The position numbers were made by a program, and so were the translations under genes. A stretch of 5,206 nt of DNA, from contig CALDIE010000012.1 of NCBI GenBank assembly GCA_937901625.1, positions 1 to 5,206 of the forward strand, given 5' to 3'. Position 1 is the stretch's first letter. Every line of letters starts with the position of its first letter. Shown in pieces: positions 1 through 5,206 of the stretch. The notes under the pieces were generated by a model. That model made no database searches. It saw only the letters and a list, made by a program, of their open reading frames with translations, and was not told the origin of the DNA. This DNA comes from an uncultured Lachnospiraceae bacterium (GTDB lineage: Bacteria; Bacillota; Clostridia; Lachnospirales; Lachnospiraceae).

Positions 1-533
1 ATGGAATAGTTCTGATCTCCCACCGGAGGGAAAGTGATCACCATATCGGTCGTGATCGTGCTGGTATACCCATCATCGGTAGTGGATGTGATCACAAGAT
101 CTCTTAACGTGATGGAGTTGCTGCTGACTACATACGTATTATATGCGGGGTTACCGGTGGCATACCCCTCTGTTGCGCAATTTATCGATACGCTTGCAAG
201 ATTGCTTGCAACCGTGATCAGACTATTCACATCAGAAGGTGTATAAACCGTCTTGCCGCCTAAGGATGTCATACCAACGCTGGTGCTGATATTGCTCTTC
301 GCCTGTGCCAGGGTAGTGGCTGAAGCAGCCACCTGCCGGATACTGGATCCCAGATCATCCAATGCGAACTCATCTGTATAGAAAGTATCCGTTGCCTGAT
401 ATCGCATTGCCTTCGTCAGGTAATTCATATAGGCCATATAAAGCATCGAAGTAGCCAAGATACCGATAAAGGTGATCGCAATAACTACGGAAACAAGTGC
501 CGCGCCTCTGTTATTTCCTTTCTTCATCTTCAT
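1..533 (-). CDS. PilX/GspK-like minor pilin, C-terminus cut off by the window edge
   Basis: 177 residues are visible and the gene is still open at base 1. The N-terminus is a short basic leader (residues 1-10) ending in Arg-Gly, then a hydrophobic helix (about 11-36, AALVSVVIAITFIGILATSM) typical of a class III signal and pilin stalk. If cleavage falls after Gly10, position +5 is Ser, not the Glu found in most pilins; GspK-type pseudopilins also lack Glu5. The stretch TFYTDEFALDDL (about 50-61) resembles the segment after the helix in PilX N-terminal domains. The rest is Ser/Thr/Asn-rich and beta-like. The start at 533 follows a GGGAGG site (538-543) by only 4 nt; an alternative ATG at 527 has 10 nt. 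The gene begins 13 nt after the preceding prepilin stop, so the two are almost surely cotranscribed. The likely role is a minor or tip pilin. The pilin-like class is well supported; the exact subtype is inference. Confidence 0.8.
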   Translation of the reverse strand, partial: MKMKKGNNRGAALVSVVIAITFIGILATSMLYMAYMNYLTKAMRYQATDTFYTDEFALDDLGSSIRQVAASATTLAQAKSNISTSVGMTSLGGKTVYTPSDVNSLITVASNLASVSINCATEGYATGNPAYNTYVVSSNSITLRDLVITSTTDDGYTSTITTDMVITFPPVGDQNYS

Positions 534-546
534 TTATCCTCCCTTA

Positions 547-1266
547 CTACTCGTTCAATATTCCGGAACTGATCGACAAGTTTCTGTTTACAAAGTGTGA
601 CGTTTCATCCTCCGGATCATATTCATATAACGCAACCTCTACCGAATAGGAATAGTACAGGTCCGACGCCGACTTCGCCATGGGAAGGAATGTAACCACA
701 GCATCATAATGATACCCTTCTCTCTCCAATCCGGTATAAACGATCGCCGCGATCTTTCCGGTACCTTCAGCCGTTCCGTAGATCCCCTTCGGCCAGGGCG
801 TTGCCGCCGTAACCATATGAGAACCGATCGCCTGATTGAGCGATACGGAATTATCACTCACAACACTGATATTGTTATATGTATTTCCACTCACCGATAC
901 CTGTACGATACTGATGGGATTCACACCGGAATCACTTTGCACCGTTGCCCAGGTAAGCTTTGAGCCATTATCCTTTTCATTATAATAACCGCCATCCAGA
1001 TTGCTGAAGGCATTGTTCCCGGACAATGTTGCTGCTCCGAGATTTGAAATATTGGACTTCACATCCTCAAAAGTCTTGTCCGTGAAGCCTTCCATGATCG
1101 TTTGGGCCAATTCCGTCTCAAGCATCATCTTTCTTGAATTCCGGTTGATACGTCCGCCCGTTATGAATGTACTCATTACAGGGAGAAAAATGATCGCCAT
1201 CAAAGCAATTGCAACGACCAATTCGATCAATGTCAAACCCTTGTCATTCATCTTCCGCTCTTTCAT
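547..1266 (-). CDS. Type IV prepilin, minor pilin of PilV/GspI type
   Basis: The 239-residue product has a textbook prepilin N-terminus: a 10-residue charged leader, Lys-Gly cleavage site, then LTLIELVVAIALMAIIFLPV with Glu at +5 (residue 15). The helix runs to about residue 34. TELAQTIMEGF (51-61) resembles the post-helix segment of PilV/GspI minor pilins. The rest is a Ser/Asn-rich, probably beta-sheet head with few cysteines, secreted and assembled into the pilus. I chose ATG 1266 because AAGGA (1272-1276) sits 5 nt upstream. A GTG at 1287 would add seven residues but has no SD, and ATG 1251 would leave a 5-residue leader that is also possible. The coding region ends in two in-frame stops, TAG (547-549) then TAA (544-546). 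It lies downstream of the PilO-like gene across a 166-bp gap with hairpins, and 13 nt before the next pilin. It looks like a minor rather than the major pilin, by length and gene neighbourhood. Confidence 0.88.
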   Translation of the reverse strand: MKERKMNDKGLTLIELVVAIALMAIIFLPVMSTFITGGRINRNSRKMMLETELAQTIMEGFTDKTFEDVKSNISNLGAATLSGNNAFSNLDGGYYNEKDNGSKLTWATVQSDSGVNPISIVQVSVSGNTYNNISVVSDNSVSLNQAIGSHMVTAATPWPKGIYGTAEGTGKIAAIVYTGLEREGYHYDAVVTFLPMAKSASDLYYSYSVEVALYEYDPEDETSHFVNRNLSISSGILNE

Positions 1267-1271
1267 AGCAT

Positions 1272-1277
1272 TCCTTT
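1272..1277 (-). promoter_or_regulatory. Shine-Dalgarno site that fixes the prepilin start
   Basis: The minus strand reads AAAGGA, 5 nt before ATG 1266. No comparable purine tract precedes the in-frame GTG at 1287, so the shorter start is preferred. The choice also gives the usual length for a type IV prepilin leader. Confidence 0.65.
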
Positions 1278-1366
1278 CCGTATGCACTATCCCGTGCCGG
1301 GGATAACCAAAATGTTGTTCAAAGAACTCTTATTAAGAACTGTTGTGCTTTCTTTATACACTTCCG

Positions 1367-1388
1367 CCCCCTCCCCGAAGGGAGAGGG
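1367..1388 (-). other. Very stable intercistronic RNA hairpin with a UUCG loop
   Basis: On the transcribed strand, 9-base arms (1380-1388 and 1367-1375) pair perfectly apart from one U-G wobble. They enclose a UUCG loop (1376-1379) closed by C-G, the classic extra-stable tetraloop arrangement. It sits in the 166-bp gap between the PilO-like gene and the prepilin. No U-tract follows (the next bases are CGGAAGTG), so it is not a standard intrinsic terminator. A second, smaller hairpin (1291-1294 with 1298-1301, loop of 3) lies about 25 nt upstream of the prepilin start. Such elements often block 3' exonucleases or mark RNA processing sites and so set different expression for genes in one operon; that role here is inference. 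It could also be a copy of a dispersed repeat. Confidence 0.7.
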
Positions 1389-1432
1389 TTTCCGTAAAAT
1401 TTGTTTTTCTAAAAATGATCGATATTTACCGC

Positions 1433-2242
1433 TTACTGAGCCTGACTTACAGTCTCAACCACGGTGCCGTCTTCTGTTACTTCCGGCTCTGTGTTACCTC
1501 TAACATCCTCATCCGTTCCAAGAGGATCGGACTTCGTACTGTTACCGAAGATACCTGCATCCTGCTCTGCCACTCCGCCTCTCATATCATCCACGGAAGG
1601 ATTAATGTTAACCGGCTCAAGCTCACCACGGTCGCCGCCGCGAACTGCGTACTGTGCCAGCATCATCTGTCCGCCTACCTGATCCAGATCGGAATCGTAT
1701 TCGATCGTCACGTTGCGGAAGATCATCGGATCTTCATAATCCATCAGATACTGAAGCAGGTATTTGATACCATCATAACGACAGGTATAGGTCACCATGG
1801 AGGTGTTGGTCAGCGCAACAAATCCGGTATCCATGGTTTCATCCGAGATCGAGGTCTCAACATTCTCGGAGAAGGTTACGTCGCTGATCAGCATCGGGTA
1901 CTCCAGATCCATCACACCTGTCTCTTCATCCACGATCCAGTCCGAAGAGTACTCGGTATTTAACCAGAACTGGATGTAGTTCGCAGGCTTAACATCTACA
2001 GGGAAAAGTGCGATGATCGCATCGCGTTCCGCATGCATATCCTCGATAGCCTGTGTCCACTCCACCTCATGCGTCTTCATCTCTTCCAGTTCATTCACTC
2101 TAGTCTGAAGCGCTTCGTTGTTGCCCTTCTGTGTCTCGATATCAATTCGGGTATCCTTAATATAAAACATATAAGGAAGCACGATCACCAGGATAATCAA
2201 TAAGATCAAAATGATCTTCCGGTCTCTATCTGAAAGTGTCAT
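1433..2242 (-). CDS. pilO: PilO-like T4P inner-membrane alignment protein
   Basis: 269 residues. The architecture matches PilO: a short cytoplasmic N-terminus (1-9), one membrane helix (about 10-28, very rich in Ile/Leu), a polar coiled coil (about 30-76), and an extracytoplasmic alpha/beta domain (about 77-200). PilO partners PilN to couple the cytoplasmic PilM and motor to the pilus. The tail from about 205 is unusual: some 60 low-complexity residues rich in Asp, Glu, Gly, Asn and Thr, with no predicted fold by eye. The start ATG overlaps the stop of the upstream gene in TAATG, which implies translational coupling; a GGGGG tract in the end of that gene lies 9 nt upstream. Identity rests on topology, size and position directly after PilM-PilN, since PilO sequences diverge strongly. 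Another bitopic assembly protein of the same complex is the main alternative. Confidence 0.72.
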   Translation of the reverse strand: MTLSDRDRKIILILLIILVIVLPYMFYIKDTRIDIETQKGNNEALQTRVNELEEMKTHEVEWTQAIEDMHAERDAIIALFPVDVKPANYIQFWLNTEYSSDWIVDEETGVMDLEYPMLISDVTFSENVETSISDETMDTGFVALTNTSMVTYTCRYDGIKYLLQYLMDYEDPMIFRNVTIEYDSDLDQVGGQMMLAQYAVRGGDRGELEPVNINPSVDDMRGGVAEQDAGIFGNSTKSDPLGTDEDVRGNTEPEVTEDGTVVETVSQAQ

Positions 2243-3999
2243 TACTGAACACCCCCTTCCTCATCTGTTGTTACCGGTGCCCCGATATGCAATCTTACAT
2301 CATACGTTGTCTGTGTCAGTCGTACGACCATATACTGCGCATAGGAGGGATCTTCCAGCTCTTCTCCAGGAGTATACAATACAAAATCCGTCTCGCCTTC
2401 CACTTCTCCGGCCGCAAGATCGGGCTTTTCTCTCAAATACTCAGCGTTGCCCTCTTCATCCGTACCAATCAGAAAACGATATTGATAGTTTTCCAACACT
2501 TCCGGGATCCAGAAATTACTAACATAAGGAAGTCCGCCGATCTCAACCATTACATCGGCCACTTCGTTCTTGGTCGTGGTGTGCCATCCGCTCTCAACGG
2601 AAAAATTAATATCTCCCTCTGAAGCCGTAAATCCGGAAAGTACCGTATCATTCGGTAACAGCTCTTCCAAGTCGGCAATAAACGTAAGGATGTACTCATT
2701 GTCACTGTGCGTGGATGCCTCAAACGACTTAACGATAGCCAGTTCCGAAACAGCGTTATCATAATCCATCTTTAACTGATCCAGATACGCCATGGAATCG
2801 ATCTTAGCCTGCAGTTCCTCTCCTCGCTTCACCTCCTGGTGATACGTATACGCGGTATATCCGGTCCATCCGGCCATACCTATAAAGGCAACACCAAGAA
2901 CGATACGAAGGTACTTGATCAGATCGGCATTATCAACCGTCGGTCCAGCGCTTTCCATGCCGATCTCCAAGTTGATCGGATCGATCACGGCACCGATATT
3001 AGGCAGGTAACGCAACACTTCCTCTGCCGTAAGGGCAGCCTGTCCCTTGATGGTAACGCCGGAAAGTGTTTCAAAGTGTTCTACCGGTGCGCCCAACTCA
3101 CGCTGCAAGATCTTCTCGATACCGGCAATAGCGGAACCTTCACCGAAGATCTTGATGCCCTGAAGGGGTGCTCCCGGATTCTTTGAACGATGATACTCAA
3201 CCACTCGTCCGATACCCTGTACCAGAAAACGCACGGTTTCGGCATACTCCGCAGGAGATACATGCTGATCCATCAGCATCTCGTTCGACAGCAATGTCTT
3301 CGCGTCTTTTTCAGAGATCTTCTTGACATCCATCAAGGCGCTGATAACGGCGTTCTTACCGTAAGGCACGTTTCTCTGCAAGATCAGTGTCTTACCTCTC
3401 ATTACGTTTACGAACGTCGCATCTTTTTCGATCTGCAAAACCAGATCCACATGACCCTCGGTCATCTGCATGGAGAGCAACTGGATTACAGAGTTACCGA
3501 AGTAATCGATACTGGCAACCTTAAACTTCAGATCGTCAGCCAACTCATAGTAGCCCTGAAGCAAGTCTGCGGGCGCTGCCACAGCAGAAACTCTGTTCTT
3601 TCTGCCTTCATCCGTGGTCATGTCCTCCAAAATAGAGTACGCGAACGCATAATCGTTTGCATTGCTCATCGGGAAGTATTCTCCCGAGTTTGCTTGCAGA
3701 ATGCTCTGCAACTTCTTGCTCTGCTTCACGTAAGGAACTTCAATGTCCTTACTTGCGATCTTCTTACTGTTTACTGTGAAAATGACATCCTTGGCGGTAA
3801 ATCCGCGTCCGAAAATGGCAGTTTTGATCGCCTCCGCAATCGCGGTAATATCGATCAGATAACCGTCATTCACGGCATTTCCGGGAGTCGCAATCTCAGC
3901 AGCATTGGTCAGAATAACAGTCTTGTTGCTGTTCTTCTGCATTTCAGCAATTCGGATCGCATCAGCACCAACATAGATAGACAAAAATTTATTGGCCAT
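2242..3999 (-). CDS. pilM: PilM-PilN fusion: actin-like domain plus membrane-anchored PilN-like domain
   Basis: 585 residues, against about 350 for PilM and about 200 for PilN alone. Residues 1 to about 335 are a PilM-type actin-like fold: SIYVGADAIRIAEM (7-20) at phosphate loop 1, VDLVLQIEKDATFVNVMRG (184-202) at phosphate loop 2, NVPYG (210-214), and IKIFGEGSAIAGI (282-294) for the adenosine loop. A linker with DPINLEIG (340-347) leads to a single membrane helix (about 363-386), a coiled coil (about 387-427) and an extracytoplasmic PilN-like domain (about 430-575) with an acidic insertion (about 512-552). The product should therefore hold cytoplasmic PilM and bitopic PilN in one chain of the alignment complex. 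Start ATG 3999 has AAAGGGG (4009-4015) 9 nt upstream. The catalytic-type Asp residues of both phosphate loops look replaced (Tyr and Gln), so ATP binding is doubtful. The next gene overlaps by one base. PilM identity is strong, PilN good. Confidence 0.87.
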   Translation of the reverse strand: MANKFLSIYVGADAIRIAEMQKNSNKTVILTNAAEIATPGNAVNDGYLIDITAIAEAIKTAIFGRGFTAKDVIFTVNSKKIASKDIEVPYVKQSKKLQSILQANSGEYFPMSNANDYAFAYSILEDMTTDEGRKNRVSAVAAPADLLQGYYELADDLKFKVASIDYFGNSVIQLLSMQMTEGHVDLVLQIEKDATFVNVMRGKTLILQRNVPYGKNAVISALMDVKKISEKDAKTLLSNEMLMDQHVSPAEYAETVRFLVQGIGRVVEYHRSKNPGAPLQGIKIFGEGSAIAGIEKILQRELGAPVEHFETLSGVTIKGQAALTAEEVLRYLPNIGAVIDPINLEIGMESAGPTVDNADLIKYLRIVLGVAFIGMAGWTGYTAYTYHQEVKRGEELQAKIDSMAYLDQLKMDYDNAVSELAIVKSFEASTHSDNEYILTFIADLEELLPNDTVLSGFTASEGDINFSVESGWHTTTKNEVADVMVEIGGLPYVSNFWIPEVLENYQYRFLIGTDEEGNAEYLREKPDLAAGEVEGETDFVLYTPGEELEDPSYAQYMVVRLTQTTYDVRLHIGAPVTTDEEGGVQ

Positions 4000-4042
4000 C
4001 CTTGCTGTCCCCTTTCTAAGAATAATAATTTTTATAATAAAC

Positions 4043-4057
4043 CGGGTTTAAGACCCG
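4043..4057 (-). terminator. Weak hairpin between peptidase and pilM genes, possible attenuator
   Basis: Five pairs (CGGGT and ACCCG in the transcript) enclose a 5-base loop, 11 nt after the peptidase stop. The following bases are AT-rich but only briefly U-rich (GTTTATTAT), so complete termination is unlikely. It may trim readthrough or protect the upstream message end. The AT-rich stretch at 4021-4040 also holds TATTAT-like hexamers, but I found no convincing -35 partner. Confidence 0.3.
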
Positions 4058-4067
4058 ACTCATCATC

Positions 4068-4739
4068 TTAACCCAAATAGGCTCTTTCCGCCACTCTGCT
4101 CAGATAATCCATATACGCGCCTATCATCCGATCTCCAAACAGGATCGACACATAGATCCCCGCCGAAAGATACGGTCCGAAGGAAAGCACCTTCTCCTTC
4201 TTGCTGACAGCCATCAGCGTCAGGTGGATCACCGAGCCAAAGACCGCTCCAAGTGCAAGTGCCAACAGGATCTTCTTCCATCCGATCAGCAGTCCCGCGG
4301 CAGCCATCAGCTTCATATCGCCGCCGCCCATAGCCTTTCCCTTGCTGACCAGTATGATCAAAAGGAATATCCCGCTTACCAGACAGCCGCCGATGATATA
4401 CTCATACCAATGCTTCAGATCCAACAGGATCCTGATACCGCCAAGTATCGCTAGAAAAACATTAAACTCCGGCGGGATCTCAAAGATAGCAAGATCCACA
4501 AGGGACAAACCCAGTAGCGCGGTGGAAGCAAGCGCATATAATAAGGATACCCACTGAAAACCAAACACCCAAAACGCGCCGCACCACAACAATGTATTGA
4601 GCACGGCTATGATCAGTGTCCGCTTGGCTGTCACTCGATGCACCCGCTTAAGCTTCCCATCCGTGTAGTTGCAGATGAAAACTCCGGCAGTCATTCCGCC
4701 CAGCAGCACCGGACAAAATTGTATGACCGAATATCCCAT
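4068..4739 (-). CDS. pilD: Prepilin peptidase, short form (aspartic protease family A24)
   Basis: 223 residues, polytopic, cleaving the leader of prepilins at the cytoplasmic membrane face. The two catalytic aspartates are visible: Asp82 in LVDLAIFEIPPEF (80-92) and Asp141 in the GGGDMKLMAAAG motif (138-149). A later FGPYLSAG (187-194) matches the conserved FGP(Y/F)L segment. About six to eight membrane helices are evident, the first at about 5-24. Family members with N-methylation activity carry a roughly 50-residue loop with two CxxC pairs after helix 1; here helix 1 is followed by only about 14 polar residues (NYTDGKLKRVHRVT) and the next helix, so that part is missing. ATG 4739 is chosen because GGAGAGGGG (4747-4755) sits 7 nt upstream; an ATG at 4808 would add 23 polar residues but lies only a few bases after the predicted transcription start. 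It is first in the pilus operon, 68 nt before pilM. Confidence in function is high. Confidence 0.9.
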   Translation of the reverse strand: MGYSVIQFCPVLLGGMTAGVFICNYTDGKLKRVHRVTAKRTLIIAVLNTLLWCGAFWVFGFQWVSLLYALASTALLGLSLVDLAIFEIPPEFNVFLAILGGIRILLDLKHWYEYIIGGCLVSGIFLLIILVSKGKAMGGGDMKLMAAAGLLIGWKKILLALALGAVFGSVIHLTLMAVSKKEKVLSFGPYLSAGIYVSILFGDRMIGAYMDYLSRVAERAYLG

Positions 4740-4746
4740 CCAAACG

Positions 4747-4755
4747 CCCCTCTCC
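4747..4755 (-). promoter_or_regulatory. Strong Shine-Dalgarno site that fixes the peptidase start
   Basis: The minus strand reads GGAGAGGGG with 7 nt to ATG 4739, an ideal spacing. The upstream ATG 4808 has no such site. The purine tract is partly overlapped by a small CCGG-AAT-CCGG inverted repeat (4754-4764), which could modestly affect ribosome access. Confidence 0.75.
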
Positions 4756-4822
4756 GGATTCCGGTTTACGGGGAAAATCTTTTTCCACACAAAAAACCGC
4801 ATAATCATCCATTTATTAAACG

Positions 4823-4851
4823 ATTATAGCAAAGATTGCCGCTAGCGTCTA
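4823..4851 (-). promoter_or_regulatory. Sigma-A-type extended -10 promoter of the pilus operon
   Basis: On the minus strand a perfect TATAAT (4823-4828) is preceded directly by TGC, the extended -10 signature. A -35-like TAGACG (4846-4851, four of six consensus bases) lies exactly 17 nt upstream. Transcription would begin near 4816, giving a leader of about 78 nt before ATG 4739. The spacer holds an 8-bp palindrome CGCTAGCG (4840-4847) and a 4+4 inverted repeat (4829-4832 with 4836-4839); either could be a regulator site, but no regulator is identifiable. The leader contains a 6+6 inverted repeat (4772-4777 with 4781-4786). Confidence 0.7.
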
Positions 4852-4926
4852 GTATTCTTTTATCTGTTTCATACCATTTTGGGCGCCTTCCGTGTATTAT
4901 TCCCTATATATTGTACCGCTCCTCCC

Positions 4927-4955
4927 TTGTTTTTATCTTAAAAAAATATTACTAT
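4927..4955 (+). promoter_or_regulatory. Weak candidate promoter for the divergent plus-strand gene
   Basis: TTGTTT (4927-4932) and TACTAT (4950-4955) are separated by 17 nt and match the sigma-A consensus at three and four of six positions. The surroundings are AT-rich. The fit is loose and a chance match is plausible; it is listed because the gene at 5034 needs a promoter and nothing better is visible on this strand. Confidence 0.25.
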
Positions 4956-5033
4956 AGACTGTATAACCTGTCTTTGCGGATCATATCCTGCTCTATGGCA
5001 ATTATTTTTTATATGTAAGGGGAATTCTTAACG

Positions 5034-5192
5034 ATGAAACATACTCAAAAAATCATTTTTCTTTCTTTTTTATTAAGTGTATTTTCTTTCTGTCTCATCC
5101 TGATCCCCCTGGATATCCTCGGTTTCGGAAACAACAGCATCCTGCAGGGAGCCAGAACTCCAACTACGCCCTCAACGCCTCCCGTGCGCTGA
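5034..5192 (+). CDS. Start of an unrecognised secreted or anchored protein, apparently frameshifted
   Basis: ATG 5034 follows AAGGGG (5017-5022) by 11 nt. The first 52 codons give a short basic start (MKHTQK), a hydrophobic segment (about 7-26, IIFLSFLLSVFSFCLILIPL) fitting a signal peptide or N-terminal anchor, then a Pro/Thr-rich stretch that ends at TGA 5190-5192. The reading frame starting at 5150 instead stays open to the window end and gives a more natural, Asn/Ala/Ser-rich sequence (SQNSNYALNASRALSAYEL). One extra G in the GGG run at 5147-5149 would join the two frames. So this is either a real 52-residue product, a disrupted gene, or a sequence error near the end of the available sequence. 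The family is not recognised. The gene is divergent from the pilus operon and shares its intergenic region, but a link to pili is unproven. Confidence 0.5.
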   Translation: MKHTQKIIFLSFLLSVFSFCLILIPLDILGFGNNSILQGARTPTTPSTPPVR

Positions 5193-5206
5193 GCGCCTAC
5201 GAACTG

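Noticed and set aside
1267..1287. GTG start at 1287 for the prepilin
   Set aside because: There is no SD, and it would give a 17-residue leader when the ATG at 1266 has a site at good spacing.
1367..1388. UUCG hairpin as a rho-independent terminator
   Set aside because: No U-tract follows the stem on the minus strand, and the downstream pilin genes have no clear promoter of their own.
1343..1963. Plus-strand open frame of 206 codons opposite the PilO-like gene
   Set aside because: It crosses the UUCG hairpin and the PilO-like coding region, lacks a ribosome site and looks like antisense translation.
3190..4071. Long plus-strand open frame of 293 codons opposite the PilM-like gene
   Set aside because: It is exactly antisense to a strongly recognisable gene, has no SD or domain, and its composition (many His, Arg, Leu, Cys) is typical of a shadow frame.
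4740..4808. N-terminal extension of the peptidase from ATG 4808
   Set aside because: There is no SD, the added 23 residues are polar and unlike the family start, and the predicted transcription start is only about 8 nt upstream of it.
4836..5018. Plus-strand open frame of 60 codons in the divergent intergenic region
   Set aside because: It starts with TTG without an SD, covers the promoter region and has an AT-driven composition.
5144..5152. Programmed ribosomal frameshift at the GGG run
   Set aside because: The site is not a classical heptameric slippery sequence and no downstream stem is visible before the window ends; a mutation or sequence error is simpler.

Overview
The window is a type IV pilus (T4P) assembly and minor-pilin cluster, probably from a Gram-positive Clostridia-type bacterium. 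A Lachnospiraceae-like host is my guess. The reasons are strong purine-rich Shine-Dalgarno (SD) sites, sigma-A-like promoter elements, mid-range G+C and the T4P gene order. The host assignment is inference; there is no rRNA or other marker in the window.

Layout: almost everything is on the minus strand, so transcription runs from high to low coordinates. A good extended -10 promoter (4823-4851) lies in the 294-bp divergent intergenic region. It reads through a short leader into a prepilin peptidase (4068-4739), then a fused PilM-PilN protein (2242-3999), then a PilO-like protein whose start codon overlaps the pilM stop (2240-2244). After a 166-bp gap with a very stable UUCG hairpin come a PilV/GspI-like prepilin (547-1266) and a PilX/GspK-like pilin that runs off the left edge (1-533). 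On the plus strand, a short lipophilic, secreted or anchored ORF starts at 5034. It hits a stop at 5190-5192 after an apparent frameshift, close to the right edge.

How the genes fit together: the peptidase would cleave the leader of the prepilins. PilM-PilN and PilO would form the inner alignment complex that links the cytoplasmic motor to the growing pilus. The two pilin-like proteins would be minor pilins that initiate or tip the fibre. The motor ATPases (PilB/PilT), the platform protein PilC and a clear major pilin are not in the window.

The most notable points are the PilM-PilN fusion with a degenerate actin-type nucleotide site, the prepilin peptidase without its usual cysteine-rich loop, the intercistronic UUCG hairpin, the likely frameshift in the divergent gene, and a strong excess of GATC. 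I found no RNA genes, CRISPR arrays, insertion sequences or attachment sites. Nothing here amounts clearly to an undescribed system; it is a streamlined variant of a known one.
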